From NCBI GenBank assembly GCA_009379825.1, contig WHTA01000036.1, positions 1 through 54,270 of the forward strand: a DNA stretch of 54,270 nucleotides, read 5' to 3'. The position numbers and the translations under genes are program-made. Below are positions 7,521-16,275 of the stretch, piece after piece; position 1 is the first letter of the stretch, and the number at the start of each line of letters is the position of its first letter. The DNA comes from Streptosporangiales bacterium (GTDB lineage: Bacteria > Actinomycetota > Actinomycetes > Streptosporangiales > WHST01). A model generated the notes under the pieces. It was not told the DNA's origin. It worked only from the letters and a program-made list of their open reading frames with translations, and did not search any database.

Positions 7521-8828
7521 ATGCGACGTACAACCACCGTGGCCCTGGTCGCGGGTGCGATCATGGGCCTGGCCGCGGTCGCGCCGGCGGCATCGGCTGC
7601 GCCCGCCCCACCGTTCAACTCGTTCACCTACACGGACAACATGCATCCGCAGGGCTTCTCCGAGCGCGGGAACACCGCGAGCCCGTTCACCGCGAACTCC
7701 GATCTCGCGTTCTGGGGGAAGACCGCGTACCACGGCAACTACGACGGGTTCCGGATCCTCGACGTGACCGAGCCCGACAACCCGGTAGAAGTCAACGACT
7801 ACCAGGAGTGCGCGGGCAACCAGGGCGACGTGATCATCTGGGGCTCGGTACTCGTCCGGTCCTGGAACTCGCCCGCCCCCGAAGGTGCCACCTGTGACGG
7901 CGAGCCGGTACCCGAGGGCTGGGAGGGCGTACACGTCTTCGACGTCAGCGACCCCGCCGATCCGGACCTGCTGGCCTCGGTCGAGACCGAGTGCGGCTCG
8001 CATACCGCGACGGGCGTGCCAGACCAGGCGAACGACCGGCTGTTGGGGTACAACAGCGCGTCGAACAGCGACTGCCCGGGCCTGGACGTCATCGAGGTGC
8101 CGCTTGACGACCCGGATGGCGCGAACCTGATCCACGACTACCTCGACGTCGTGGCTCTCCGGCCGTGCCACGACACCGGCGTCATCTTGGGTGACGCGCT
8201 GAAGGCCGCGTGTGCGGGCGGCAACGGCTTCACCGTCTTCAGCATGGACCCGGCGGACGGCGGCTCGCTGGCACGTCCAGCGTTCCAGTACACGGTCGCA
8301 GTGCCGGGCGTCACGATCGGCCACTCGGCGGCGTTCAGCTGGGACGGCGGGACGATCATCTTCGGGCACGAGCCCGGTGGTGGCGGTCAGGCCCGGTGCC
8401 AGGAGTCGAGCGACACCGTGGACAAGACGCTGTTCTTCTTCGACACGGCAACCGGGGCCGAGGTCGGGTCGTTCGTCAACCCGAGACCCCAGACCGCCAC
8501 GGAGAACTGCACCTGGCACAACTACAACGTGGTGCCCACCAGCAAGGGCGACGTGCTGGTCTCCGCGCAGTACCAGGCCGGCATCAGCGTCGTCGACTTC
8601 TCCGACCCCGCACAGGCGAAGGAGATCGCGTACGCCGACCCCGCCCCGCTGTCGGAGACGGAGCTGATCCTCGGCGGCGACTGGTCCGACTACTGGTACA
8701 ACGGCCGGATCTACGAGTCCGACATCACCCGCGGCCTGTTGACCTGGCGGCTCAGCGACCGGGCCGTGGCCGGCGCGATGCGACTCCCCCACCTCAACCC
8801 GCAGACCCAGGAGTTCACGATCGGCTAA
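7521..8828 (+). CDS. Secreted LVIVD-repeat protein
   Basis: A 435-residue exported protein. Residues 1-28 form a Sec signal peptide: MRRTTTVALVAGAIMG, hydrophobic core, then APAASAAPA. The mature part has repeated short strands of the LVIVD type: FRILDVTEPDNPVEV, VHVFDVSDPADPDLL, ISVVDFSDPAQAKEI. These probably build a beta-propeller-like fold. Paired Cys residues (YQECAGN, EGATCDGE, TECGSH, NSDCPG) suggest disulphides outside the membrane. The function of such proteins is not established. Its TAA overlaps the convergent stop of the MerR gene at 8825. A strong GGAGGGA ribosome binding site supports the start. Confidence 0.85.
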   Translation: MRRTTTVALVAGAIMGLAAVAPAASAAPAPPFNSFTYTDNMHPQGFSERGNTASPFTANSDLAFWGKTAYHGNYDGFRILDVTEPDNPVEVNDYQECAGNQGDVIIWGSVLVRSWNSPAPEGATCDGEPVPEGWEGVHVFDVSDPADPDLLASVETECGSHTATGVPDQANDRLLGYNSASNSDCPGLDVIEVPLDDPDGANLIHDYLDVVALRPCHDTGVILGDALKAACAGGNGFTVFSMDPADGGSLARPAFQYTVAVPGVTIGHSAAFSWDGGTIIFGHEPGGGGQARCQESSDTVDKTLFFFDTATGAEVGSFVNPRPQTATENCTWHNYNVVPTSKGDVLVSAQYQAGISVVDFSDPAQAKEIAYADPAPLSETELILGGDWSDYWYNGRIYESDITRGLLTWRLSDRAVAGAMRLPHLNPQTQEFTIG

Positions 8829-9223
8829 CCGAGCTCGATGATCCTGCACGTCCCTACGGTGTCGTCGCTCGGGTTTCGCTCGGCCGCCGCACGGGTGCCG
8901 ACGAGCGCGTGCCGTAGCTGACGCAGCTCGGCGATGGAGCGGTCGACCTCGTCGATGCGTTCGTCGAGCAGCTGGACGACGTGGCGGCACGGCACCGTGC
9001 CGCCACGTCTGAGCTCGAGGATGTGCCGGATCTCGGCGAGCGAGAGCCCGCGGGCCTCCGCCTGCCGGACGAACCGCAACACCGTGATGTGGTCCTCGGT
9101 GTAGGTGCGGTAGCCGGCACTGTTGCGTGCCACCGGCGGGACGAGGCCCTTGGTCTCGTAGAGGCGGACGGCCTTGGCCGACAGGCCCGCGGCCTGCGCC
9201 GCCATGCCCACGGTCATCGTCAT
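8825..9223 (-). CDS. Metal-responsive MerR-family regulator
   Basis: A 132-residue MerR protein. The N-terminal DNA-binding domain reads VGMAAQAAGLSAKAVRLYETKGLVPP, then GYRTYTEDHITVLRFVRQAEARGLSLAEIRHILEL. C79 with H81 at the start of the dimerisation helix and C126 near the C-terminus are placed like the metal-binding Cys residues of ZntR, PbrR and CueR. It is therefore probably a metal sensor. It is divergent from the P-type ATPase, with a MerR-type promoter in between, so it likely activates that gene. AGGAGG lies before ATG 9223. The exact metal is not readable. Confidence 0.88.
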   Translation of the reverse strand: MTMTVGMAAQAAGLSAKAVRLYETKGLVPPVARNSAGYRTYTEDHITVLRFVRQAEARGLSLAEIRHILELRRGGTVPCRHVVQLLDERIDEVDRSIAELRQLRHALVGTRAAAERNPSDDTVGTCRIIELG

Positions 9224-9257
9224 GCTGGTCACCTCCTGCCCGTTCACGCTACCTGTG

Positions 9258-9289
9258 TTGACCCTTTCCCCGGGGCAAGGTCGTACGGT
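9258..9289 (+). promoter_or_regulatory. MerR-type promoter of the P-type ATPase gene
   Basis: TTGACC (9258-9263) and TACGGT (9284-9289) are 20 bp apart, too long for unassisted sigma-70 use. The spacer contains the dyad CCTTTCCCCGGGGCAAGG (9263-9280), symmetrical except for one base pair, closely resembling CueR/ZntR-type operators. Transcription would begin about 7 bases after the -10, at or next to GTG 9296, so the mRNA may be leaderless. Confidence 0.65.
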
Positions 9290-9295
9290 GCGACC

Positions 9296-11670
9296 GTGGC
9301 AGAGCAAGCGCGTATTCGCGCGCGGATCGCGGGGCTGCACTGCTCGCTGTGCACGGGCACGATCGAGAAGGCGCTGGGTCGCCTGCCCGGCGTCGACCAG
9401 GTCGCGGTGAGCCTCACGCACGAGCAGGCGCTGGTGACTACGACCCGGACGTCATCGCCCCGGAACGGATCCGCGCCACGCTGCGTGCCATCGGCTACCA
9501 GCTGTACGACCCGCGCAAGCTGCGGCCGTTCGACGAGGAAGAGGCCCAGCTGGTACGCGAGGGCCTGCGGTTGCTGGCCGCGATCGGCGCCGGCCTCGGC
9601 GCGGTCGGGTTGGTCGCAACGGTTACGGGGATCTGGTCGGTGCTCGTACCGGCCTCGGTGGTCGCATTACTCGTGCCCGTCGCGTACCTGATCCTGCGGC
9701 CCGCGGGCAGGGTGAGAGCGTTGCTCGGCGCGACCGGCATCGTCGCCCCAGGCGTGGCTGCGTTGGCGCTGCGTGCGACGGAGGTGCTGCGCGAGCCGCT
9801 GATCGGTTGGCTGGCCGGCGCACTGGCGGTCGCGATCGTGGGCGGTGTGGCGCCGCACATCCTGCGCATGGCGTACCAGGCGGTACACCGCCGGATACTC
9901 AACCAGCACGTGCTGTTGGAGGTCGGCGCGTTCGCCGGGCTGGTCGGCGGCGGCATCGGCCTGACCGGTGTGCTGCCGGGGTACCCGACGGCAGCGTTCT
10001 TCGCGGTCTCGGTGCTGGTGACGACGTACCACCTGTTCTCCGAGTGGCTGTCGCTGCTGGTCAAGACCCGCTCCAGTCAGGCGGTAAAGAAGCTGCTCGA
10101 CCTGCAGCCCGACCTGGCGTCGGTGGTTCGTGGCGGCACCGAGACCGAGGTGCCGGTGGACGATGTTCGCGTCGGCGACCTGCTACGAATCCGGCCAGGC
10201 GAGCGCATCCCCGTGGACGGGCGCGTGGTCGACGGCCACTCCACGGTCGACCTGTCGCTGGTCACCGGCGAACCCATCCCATGGAGAAGGGCCATGCCGA
10301 CACGGTGGTCTCCGGCGTGCTCAACGGCGCGGGCGCGCTGCTGGTGGAGACGACCACCGTCGCGGCGGAGAGCTTCCTCGCCCAGGTCGTACAGCACGTC
10401 GAGGACGCCCGTGCGCTCAAGCCGGGCATCCTGCACCTCGTCGACCGGATCATGCGGGTGTACACGCCCACCGTGCTGTCGATCGCAGCGCTCGCCCTGC
10501 TCGGCTGGCTGTTCGGCAGCTGGGTACTCACCGCCGACGCGGACGTACAGCGGGCGGTGTTCGCGGCGCTGACCGTGCTGGTGATGGGCTACCCGTGCGC
10601 GGTGGGGATCGCGGCGCCGCTGGCGATCGTCCGCGGCGCGTCCGCGGCCGCGGACGAGGGCATCGTGATGCGCACCGGCGAGGCGTTCCAGACGCTGCGC
10701 AACGTCAGCCACGTGCTGCTGGACAAGACCGGCACCCTCACCGTGGGCCGGCCCGTCGTGCAGCGCGCCGAGCCGGTGCCCGGCATGACGGCGGACGAGC
10801 TGCTCGCCCTGGCGGCCGCGGCCGAGGCACGGTCGGAGCATCCACTGGCCCACGCCGTCACCGCCGCCGCGCAGCAGCGGCGACTGCCCGTGCCGGCCCT
10901 GGACCCGGACGGGTTCCAGGCCACCGCCGGGTTCGGCGTGACCGCGTGGGTCGAAGGACAGCGGGTGCTCGTCGGTCGACCGGCCTTCCTCGCCGACGCC
11001 GGCATCGACCTCGGTGAGCTGGCCGGCGCGATCACCGCGCTCGAGAGCGAGGGGCACACCGTGGCCGCCGTCGCCCGCGGGACGCGTCCCGTGGGGTTGC
11101 TCGCACTGGCCGACGCCCTGCGCCCCGAGGCGCCCGCGACGGTGGCCGCCCTGCGGGCGGCGGGGCTGACCCCCGTCTTGGTCACCGGCGACAACCCACG
11201 TACCGCCAGCCACGTCGCCCGCCGCGTGGGCATCGACGACGTCCACGCCGAGGTCCGACCAGAGGGCAAGGCAGAGCTCGTCGGCCGGCTCCAGGCCGCC
11301 GGGTACGAGTCGCCATGGTCGGCGACGGGATCAACGACGCCCCCGCGTTGATGCGGGCCGACGTCGGGGTGGCGATGGGCGGCGGCACCGACATCGCCAC
11401 CGAGTCCGCGGACGTCATCGCCGTCCGCGACGACCTCACCCTCGTACACACCGCCCGCGACATCAGCCGTCGCTCCTACCGGCGGGTGCGGCAGAACGTC
11501 GCGCTGGCGTTCACGTTCAACGGCATCGGCATCCCGTTGGCGACCACCGGCCTGATCCATCCGGTGTGGGCGATGGTTGCCATGGCCGCCTCCGTGACCA
11601 GCCTGTTCGTCAACTCTCTCGGTGGCCGTCCCAGCGTGCTTGCGCAGGCATCAGCAGCGTCGGGCGATGA
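9296..11670 (+). CDS. Heavy-metal P1B-type ATPase (three frame breaks)
   Basis: A metal-exporting P-type ATPase of about 785 residues, read across three frames. Order: N-terminal HMA domain with [15 protein letters not shown]; membrane helices; actuator motif VTGEPIP; membrane motif [15 protein letters not shown]; phosphorylation site DKTGTLT; HP locus [18 protein letters not shown]; hinge [12 protein letters not shown]. The frame is lost near 9430, 10282 and 11305, each restored by adding one base (GG, CCCC and CC runs). The normal C-terminus is also unclear; a stop at 11668 would fit if one more indel is present. The metal-binding membrane motif is YPC rather than CPC, so copper cannot be assumed. 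GTG 9296 follows the MerR-type promoter. Confidence 0.8.
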
Positions 11671-12836
11671 GCGCGACCACCGACGCCAGTCCGACCACAG
11701 GCAGCAGGTACCCCGGGCCGAGCACGACGGAGTAGGCACCGATCACCACGCCGCGGTCGGCGGCGAACAGACCGGAGACCTCGGCCAGCTAGGTCAGCGC
11801 GGCCGGCGCGAACCCGGCCTCGAGGAAGATGCCGACCATCACTACAGGACCGGCGAACCCCCAGGACGCACCGTGGTTGGCCGCGATCAGTCCCCCGGAC
11901 GCGACGACGGCACCGCCGAGGGTGACCAGCAGCACCGGCTTCGTCGGCAGCCGGCCCACAAGGAACGCCCACCCGACGACGCACAGGCCGAACAGCAGGA
12001 CGTAGCCGCCGAGGATCAGCGACAGCCGGCCCTCGTGGCCCGCCAGCGCCCCGACGAACCGCTGCCCGGGTACCCGCCGTTCGCTGGTGAGCAGGAACGT
12101 GATCTGCGCCGCGACCCAGGTGCCGAGGATCGCGTTGACCACCACCCACGCCGGCAGGAACAGCACGAGCCGCCGGTCGGAGAGCACCTCGAGCCACCGC
12201 CGAAGCGACCGCCTGGCGGGGACCTCCGTACGGGCCGGTTCCCGGACGAAACACCGCCACCAGTGTGCCCGCCACGAGGTACGCACCGGCGATGGCAGCG
12301 AACGCCCACAGCCCCAGCCCCGCCCACAGCAGGGGTCCCGCCGCGGCTCCTACCGCGATCCCGCAGGCGGACGCCAGCTCGTAGAAGCTCATCTGCCGGC
12401 CGCGCCGCGGCCGGTCGGCGTCCGTCGCGTCCGCGAGCAGCCCGAGCGTCGCGGGCACGGCCATCGCCGCTCCCGCGCCGTCGACCAACCGTGCGACCGC
12501 AACGACCACGAGGACCAAGGCGAGCGGTGGCACGGCGTCGAGCAGCGACCCGGTCGGCGTCAGCAGCACCCCCACCGCGGCGAGGAACGGCGCCAGGACG
12601 AGGAACACGCGCCGGCCACGCCGGTCGCTGCTCGACCCCGCGAGCGGCGCGAACACCAGCTCCGCGAGGTACGTCAGCCCGGACAGCACGCCCAACGCGA
12701 GCGCCGTCACCGGCACACCACGGGCCCGCAGCTCGACGAAGTAGCTACCCACGACGAGCGCGCCCGCAGCGGCGCCGACCCGCAGCAGCAGCTGGCTGAC
12801 GATGACGGCCGGCAACCCACGCATGCCAGCCATCAT
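11651..12836 (-). CDS. MFS transporter (frame break and in-frame stop)
   Basis: A 12-helix major facilitator superfamily transporter of about 390 residues. The loop motif after helix 2 is FAPLAGSSSDRRGRRVFL, the hallmark A motif. The first frame runs to VAGTLVAVF; the rest continues in another frame from VREPARTEV. A TTT/AAA run at 12249-12251 with one base too many explains the shift. A TAG codon at 11789 interrupts ALT*LAEVSGLFAAD, after which the frame stays open to a natural-looking stop at 11651. It is either a pseudogene or two sequence errors. Its substrate is unknown. Start ATG at 12836 or 12833; it is divergent from the DUF3179 gene. Confidence 0.75.
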
Positions 12837-12861
12837 GAGGGACGCACCCCCTGGTGGAAGT

Positions 12862-12875
12862 GTGAGCGCGCTCAC
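12862..12875. promoter_or_regulatory. LacI-type palindromic operator candidate
   Basis: GTGAGCGCGCTCAC is a perfect 14-bp palindrome in the divergent MFS/DUF3179 spacer. It resembles operators of LacI/GalR-family repressors. No regulator gene adjoins it, and the only LacI gene in the window (18696) has a different candidate operator, so the binder may be elsewhere. Confidence 0.45.
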
Positions 12876-12910
12876 CGAGTCGGGCCGGTCCTCTTCGTTA
12901 CCGTCGGCGC

Positions 12911-13924
12911 ATGGACGGCCAGCCGGCTTCCGGGTCGAGCAGCCGACGCCAGTTCCTGAAGGGCGCGGCCGTGCTGGCGGGTGCCGCCGGCCTGGCCGGT
13001 GCGGGCGTGTGGCGCTTCGCCGGCGGCCGGGAGCCGGCTGCGACAGCGCCGACCGCGACAGCGCAGCCGTGGCTGGACCGGCTCGCGGACAACATCGTCT
13101 CCGGCGGACCGGGCAAGGACGGCATCCCGGCGATCGACGAACCGCGGTTCGTCCCCGCGCGGCGGACGGAGCTGCTTGGTGCCGACCCGGTGTTCGGGCT
13201 GGCGTATCGCGGGGTCGTACGCGCGTACCCACAACTCGTGCTGGTGTGGCACGAGATCGTCAACGACCGGATCGGCGCGCAGCGCCTCTCGGTGACGTAC
13301 TGCCCGCTGACCGGCTCGGCGTTCGCTGTGCAGGGCGAGGCCGGGACCCGGCCGCTGACCTTCGGTACCACCGGGCAGCTGGTCAACTCGAACCTGTTGA
13401 TGTACGACCGGGAGACCGAGTCGCAGTGGCCGCAGCTCGCCGGTACGGCCATCCGCGGCCGGCTGCGCGGCCACCGGTTGACCACCGTGCCGCTGCTCTG
13501 GACCACCTGGAGACACTGGCGCGAGACGCACCCCGACACGGTGGTGCTCTCCACCGACACCGGACACGTGCGGAACTACGGAGACGACCCGTACGGCACC
13601 TACACGCCACCGGGCGGCTACTACACCGGCGACGCCTTGCTGTTCCCCGTACTGCAGGAGAGCCAACGGTTCCGCCCCAAGGAGGTGGTCGTGGCGGTTC
13701 GGCTGGGCGACCATACTGCCGCGGTGCGGAAGCAGGCGATCGTGCGGCGCCGCAGGATCGAGTTCACCCTCGCCGACGTGCCCCTGGAGGCCGGCTGGGA
13801 CGACCGGCTCGCCACGGCGAGGATCCGGCGCATCGACGGCGGCAGCGCGTCGGCCGTGGACTTCTTCGACGTGATGTGGTTCGCCTGGTACGCGTTCCAC
13901 CCGGACACCGAGGTGATCGGGTGA
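12911..13924 (+). CDS. DUF3179 protein with Tat signal
   Basis: A 337-residue exported protein. The N-terminus SSSRRQFLKGAAVLAGAAGLAGAG is a twin-arginine signal (RRQFLK), so it is probably exported folded. The DUF3179 core shows GLAYRGVVRAYPQLVLVWHEIVND, SVTYCPLTGSAFA and LMYDRETESQWPQ. The Cys in TYCPLTG is conserved in the family. The function is unknown. The stop overlaps the GTG of the next gene (GTGA), implying a coupled pair with that membrane protein. Confidence 0.85.
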   Translation: MDGQPASGSSSRRQFLKGAAVLAGAAGLAGAGVWRFAGGREPAATAPTATAQPWLDRLADNIVSGGPGKDGIPAIDEPRFVPARRTELLGADPVFGLAYRGVVRAYPQLVLVWHEIVNDRIGAQRLSVTYCPLTGSAFAVQGEAGTRPLTFGTTGQLVNSNLLMYDRETESQWPQLAGTAIRGRLRGHRLTTVPLLWTTWRHWRETHPDTVVLSTDTGHVRNYGDDPYGTYTPPGGYYTGDALLFPVLQESQRFRPKEVVVAVRLGDHTAAVRKQAIVRRRRIEFTLADVPLEAGWDDRLATARIRRIDGGSASAVDFFDVMWFAWYAFHPDTEVIG

Positions 13925-14592
13925 CCTCACCTGTACGCCGGGTCGGCGACCTCGCCGACGCGACCGTCGCCGCCGTCCGGCTGACGCCGGCCCGGGTGGG
14001 CCGGGCGTGGGCCGGCCGGCGGCACCGCAGGCTCGGCCTCCTGACCGGCGTCGTCGTGCTGCTGCTCTACCTGCTCGCGATCGGCGACGTCACCGTCGCA
14101 CCGCACGCGACGGGACGCCCGGCGGTCACCGTGCCCGCGGACTGGCTGGCCAAGCTGACGGCGACGCGCGCGCCGTACCTCTTCGAGCCGGTGGCGGCCG
14201 TACGCGTGCCGTGGCTGGTCGTGTTCGTCAGCCCCGCGAACCTGTTGCTCGGCGGGCTGCTCGCGACCCTGCTCGCGGTCAACGTCGCGGTCGCGTCCCA
14301 CCTGGTACACACCCGCCCCTCGTGCCGCGCGACGGCGTTCGGCCGGCTGGTCGCCGTGCTGCCGGCCTTCGGCGTCGGCCTGGCCTGCTGCGCGCCGACA
14401 CTGCTGCTTGTGGTCGGTACCGGCTTCGCCGCGGCCCTCGCCCCTGTCGTCCTCCCGTTGCGCAGCTGGCTGTTCCCGCTGTCGGTGGCCCTGCTGCTGG
14501 CCAACCTGCTGTGGACGGTCACCCGCCCAGCTTCTCCGCCAGCGCGGCCAACAGGTCCGCCTGGCGCCCCGGTTCGACGGACGCGAGGTTGA
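13921..14592 (+). CDS. Membrane protein coupled to DUF3179
   Basis: A 223-residue protein with about five hydrophobic segments, including GLLTGVVVLLLYLLAIGDVTV near residue 40 and two C-terminal helices. A Cys pair lies in FGVGLACCAPTLLLVVG inside a predicted membrane segment, with a third Cys in TRPSCRAT before it. These could bind a metal or act in redox chemistry, but I do not recognise the family. The first codon GTG 13921 overlaps the DUF3179 stop. The last 24 codons overlap the convergent LLM gene and are Pro/Arg-rich, so the true end may differ. Confidence 0.65.
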   Translation: MTSPVRRVGDLADATVAAVRLTPARVGRAWAGRRHRRLGLLTGVVVLLLYLLAIGDVTVAPHATGRPAVTVPADWLAKLTATRAPYLFEPVAAVRVPWLVVFVSPANLLLGGLLATLLAVNVAVASHLVHTRPSCRATAFGRLVAVLPAFGVGLACCAPTLLLVVGTGFAAALAPVVLPLRSWLFPLSVALLLANLLWTVTRPASPPARPTGPPGAPVRRTRG

Positions 14593-15407
14593 GCGTGACG
14601 TGCATCTCGTCACCGCCGGCCGACTGCACCCGTTCGAGGTCGGCGAGTACCGCGTCGGTGAACATCGACGCGGTGCGCGGCGGGCCGTCCGGATAGAACT
14701 GCAGCGAGTTCACGATGACCGTGCCCGCACCGCCCGCGTCGCGGTACCAGCGGATCTTGTCGCGGGTCTCGTCCCAGTCGAGCGCGACGGTGATGCCCCC
14801 GTCCGCCAGGCGCGCGGCGCGCTCGATGGTGGTGCGGTTCATCGCGCCGAAGAGCAGCGGGATGGTGCCGCCCCACGGCTTCGGCCCGACCACCGCACGC
14901 GGGATCCGGCAGTACGCACCGTCGAACTCCACCGGGTCGGGCGCCCAGCAGGCACGCATGGCGGCGACGTGCTCCACGAAGCCGGCACCGCGGCGGCCGA
15001 GCGGTACGCCGGCCGCGGTGAACTCCTCGGGGATCAGCCACGACGCCTCCGCCACCCTGCCCGATGCCGACGTCCAGCCGGCCACCGGACAGCCGGTCGA
15101 GCGTGGCGAGCCGCTTGGCCAGCACGATCGGCGGCTGGAAGACCGAGTTCACCACCCCGGTCGTCAGGCGCACCCTGCTGGTGTGCGCGGCCGCCCACGT
15201 CAGCGCCTCGATCGGGTCCCACACGTGCGACTGCGGCAGCCCTTCCTTCAGCTCCGCCTCCGGCCGCACCGGCAACAACAGCCGTTCGGTGACGGAGACC
15301 GCGTGGTAGCCGAGCTCGTCGGCAGCTCGGGCGACGGTGGCGATGGCCTCCGGGCCGGCGTACGGGCCGAAGTGCGGCAGGCTCACACCGAGGCGTGGGA
15401 CGTTCAT
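14519..15407 (-). CDS. LLM-class (F420-type) oxidoreductase, frame break
   Basis: A luciferase-like monooxygenase-fold enzyme of about 295 residues. The N-terminal part reads LGVSLPHFGPYAGPEAIATVARAADELGYHAVSVTERLLLP, typical of F420- or FMN-dependent members, followed by VRLTTGVVNSVFQPPIVLAKRLATLDRLSGGRLDVGIG. The C-terminal part (IPEEFTAAGVPLGRRG, then PLLFGAMNRTTIERAARLADG) is in another frame. One missing base around 15040-15060 would join them. The cofactor cannot be decided by eye. ATG 15407 is preceded by AAGGAGC. It is divergent from the DGPF gene. Confidence 0.8.
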
Positions 15408-15460
15408 CGTGCTCCTTCGTCGATCGGTTACCGAGTGAGTCGTTGCCACTTGCCAGGTCT

Positions 15461-15489
15461 TGTCAATACCGGGCCGGCGGCGACGACTC
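15461..15489 (+). promoter_or_regulatory. Possible ECF42 promoter before the DGPF gene
   Basis: TGTCAA (15461-15466) lies 17 bp before CGACTC (15484-15489), and CGACGA overlaps at 15481. As I recall, ECF42 sigma factors use promoters with a TGTCGA-like -35 and a CGA/TC-type -10, and they autoregulate the DGPF operon. The match is one base off in the -35. Confidence 0.35.
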
Positions 15490-15524
15490 ACCGGTGAGAG
15501 ACCATGAGGAACGAGGAGGAGAAC

Positions 15525-15890
15525 GTGAAGTTCTTGCTGATCATGCACATGAACCCGAAGATCTGGGACACGCTCACCGAGGAGGAGCGCAACGAGGTGA
15601 TGAGCGGCCACGGGGCCTTCATGGACACCGTCAGGGAGTCCGGCGAGATGCTCGGCACGACCGCACTCGCCGACCCGTCGGAGAGCGCGGTCGTCCGTGA
15701 CGGTGCTCCGGTGGTGACCGACGGTCCGTACCTGGAGGCCAAGGAGTACCTCGGCGGCTACTACCTGGTCGACTGCGAGAACCGGGAGCGCGCGCTCGAA
15801 CTCGCCGGGCTGATCCCGGACGCCAAGGTCGACGGGCTCGGCATAGAGGTGCGCCCGGTCGTTTTCTCCGGTGACCCCGACGAAGCGTGA
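15525..15890 (+). CDS. YCII-related DGPF protein
   Basis: A 121-residue YCII-fold protein. It begins MKFLLIMHMNPKIWDTL and contains the hallmark VTDGPYLEAKEYLGGYYLVDC (DGPF motif as DGPY), and ends VEVRP-like (GIEVRPVV). Such proteins are the standard genomic partners of ECF42 sigma factors, and the sigma gene starts in its stop codon here. GTG 15525 is preferred because GAGGAGGA lies at 15513-15520; an ATG at 15504 lies upstream. Its biochemical role is unknown. Confidence 0.85.
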   Translation: MKFLLIMHMNPKIWDTLTEEERNEVMSGHGAFMDTVRESGEMLGTTALADPSESAVVRDGAPVVTDGPYLEAKEYLGGYYLVDCENRERALELAGLIPDAKVDGLGIEVRPVVFSGDPDEA

Positions 15891-16275
15891 CGACCACGGA
15901 GCTCGAGGACCTGTTGCGCGAGTTGGCGCCGCAGGTCCTCGGCACGCTGCTCCGCCGGTACGACGGGTTCGACGCGTGCAAGGACGCCGTGCAGGAGGCG
16001 CTGCTCGCCGCGGCGACGCAGTGGCCCGCCGACGGTGTGCCGGCCAGCCCGCGGGGCTGGCTGGTCACCGTCGCGTCCCGCCGGCTCGTCGACCAGGTAC
16101 GCGGTGAGCAGGCGCGTCGGCGGCGCGAGGAGGCCGTAGCCACCCGGCAGGCTGCCGACGCCGACCAGGTGGCGGCCCCGGGCGAGCCAGGGCCCGCCGC
16201 TACCGACGACGCGTTGACGCTGCTGTTCCTCTGCTGCCACCCGGCGCTGACGCCGGGGTCTCAGGTCGCCCTCAC
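15887..16275 (+). pseudogene. ECF42-type sigma factor, N-terminal part only
   Basis: Residues 1-130 match the start of an ECF42-type (SigJ-like, DUF6596-bearing) sigma factor. The sigma-2 region reads LAPQVLGTLLRRYDGFDACKDAVQEALLAAATQWP, then GWLVTVASRRLVDQVRGEQARRR, and LTLLFLCCHPALTPGSQVALT. The usual continuation (sigma-4 and the C-terminal TPR-like domain, some 280 residues) is missing. After 16275 the DNA instead encodes an SRPBCC protein in another frame. The stop of the fused frame is at 16675. It overlaps the DGPF gene by GTGA. As it stands it cannot bind the -35 element. Confidence 0.8.

Noticed and set aside
9430-11305. Programmed ribosomal frameshifting in the P-type ATPase
   Set aside because: There are three independent breaks without slippery heptamers, and the same kind of 1-base break occurs in many unrelated genes nearby.
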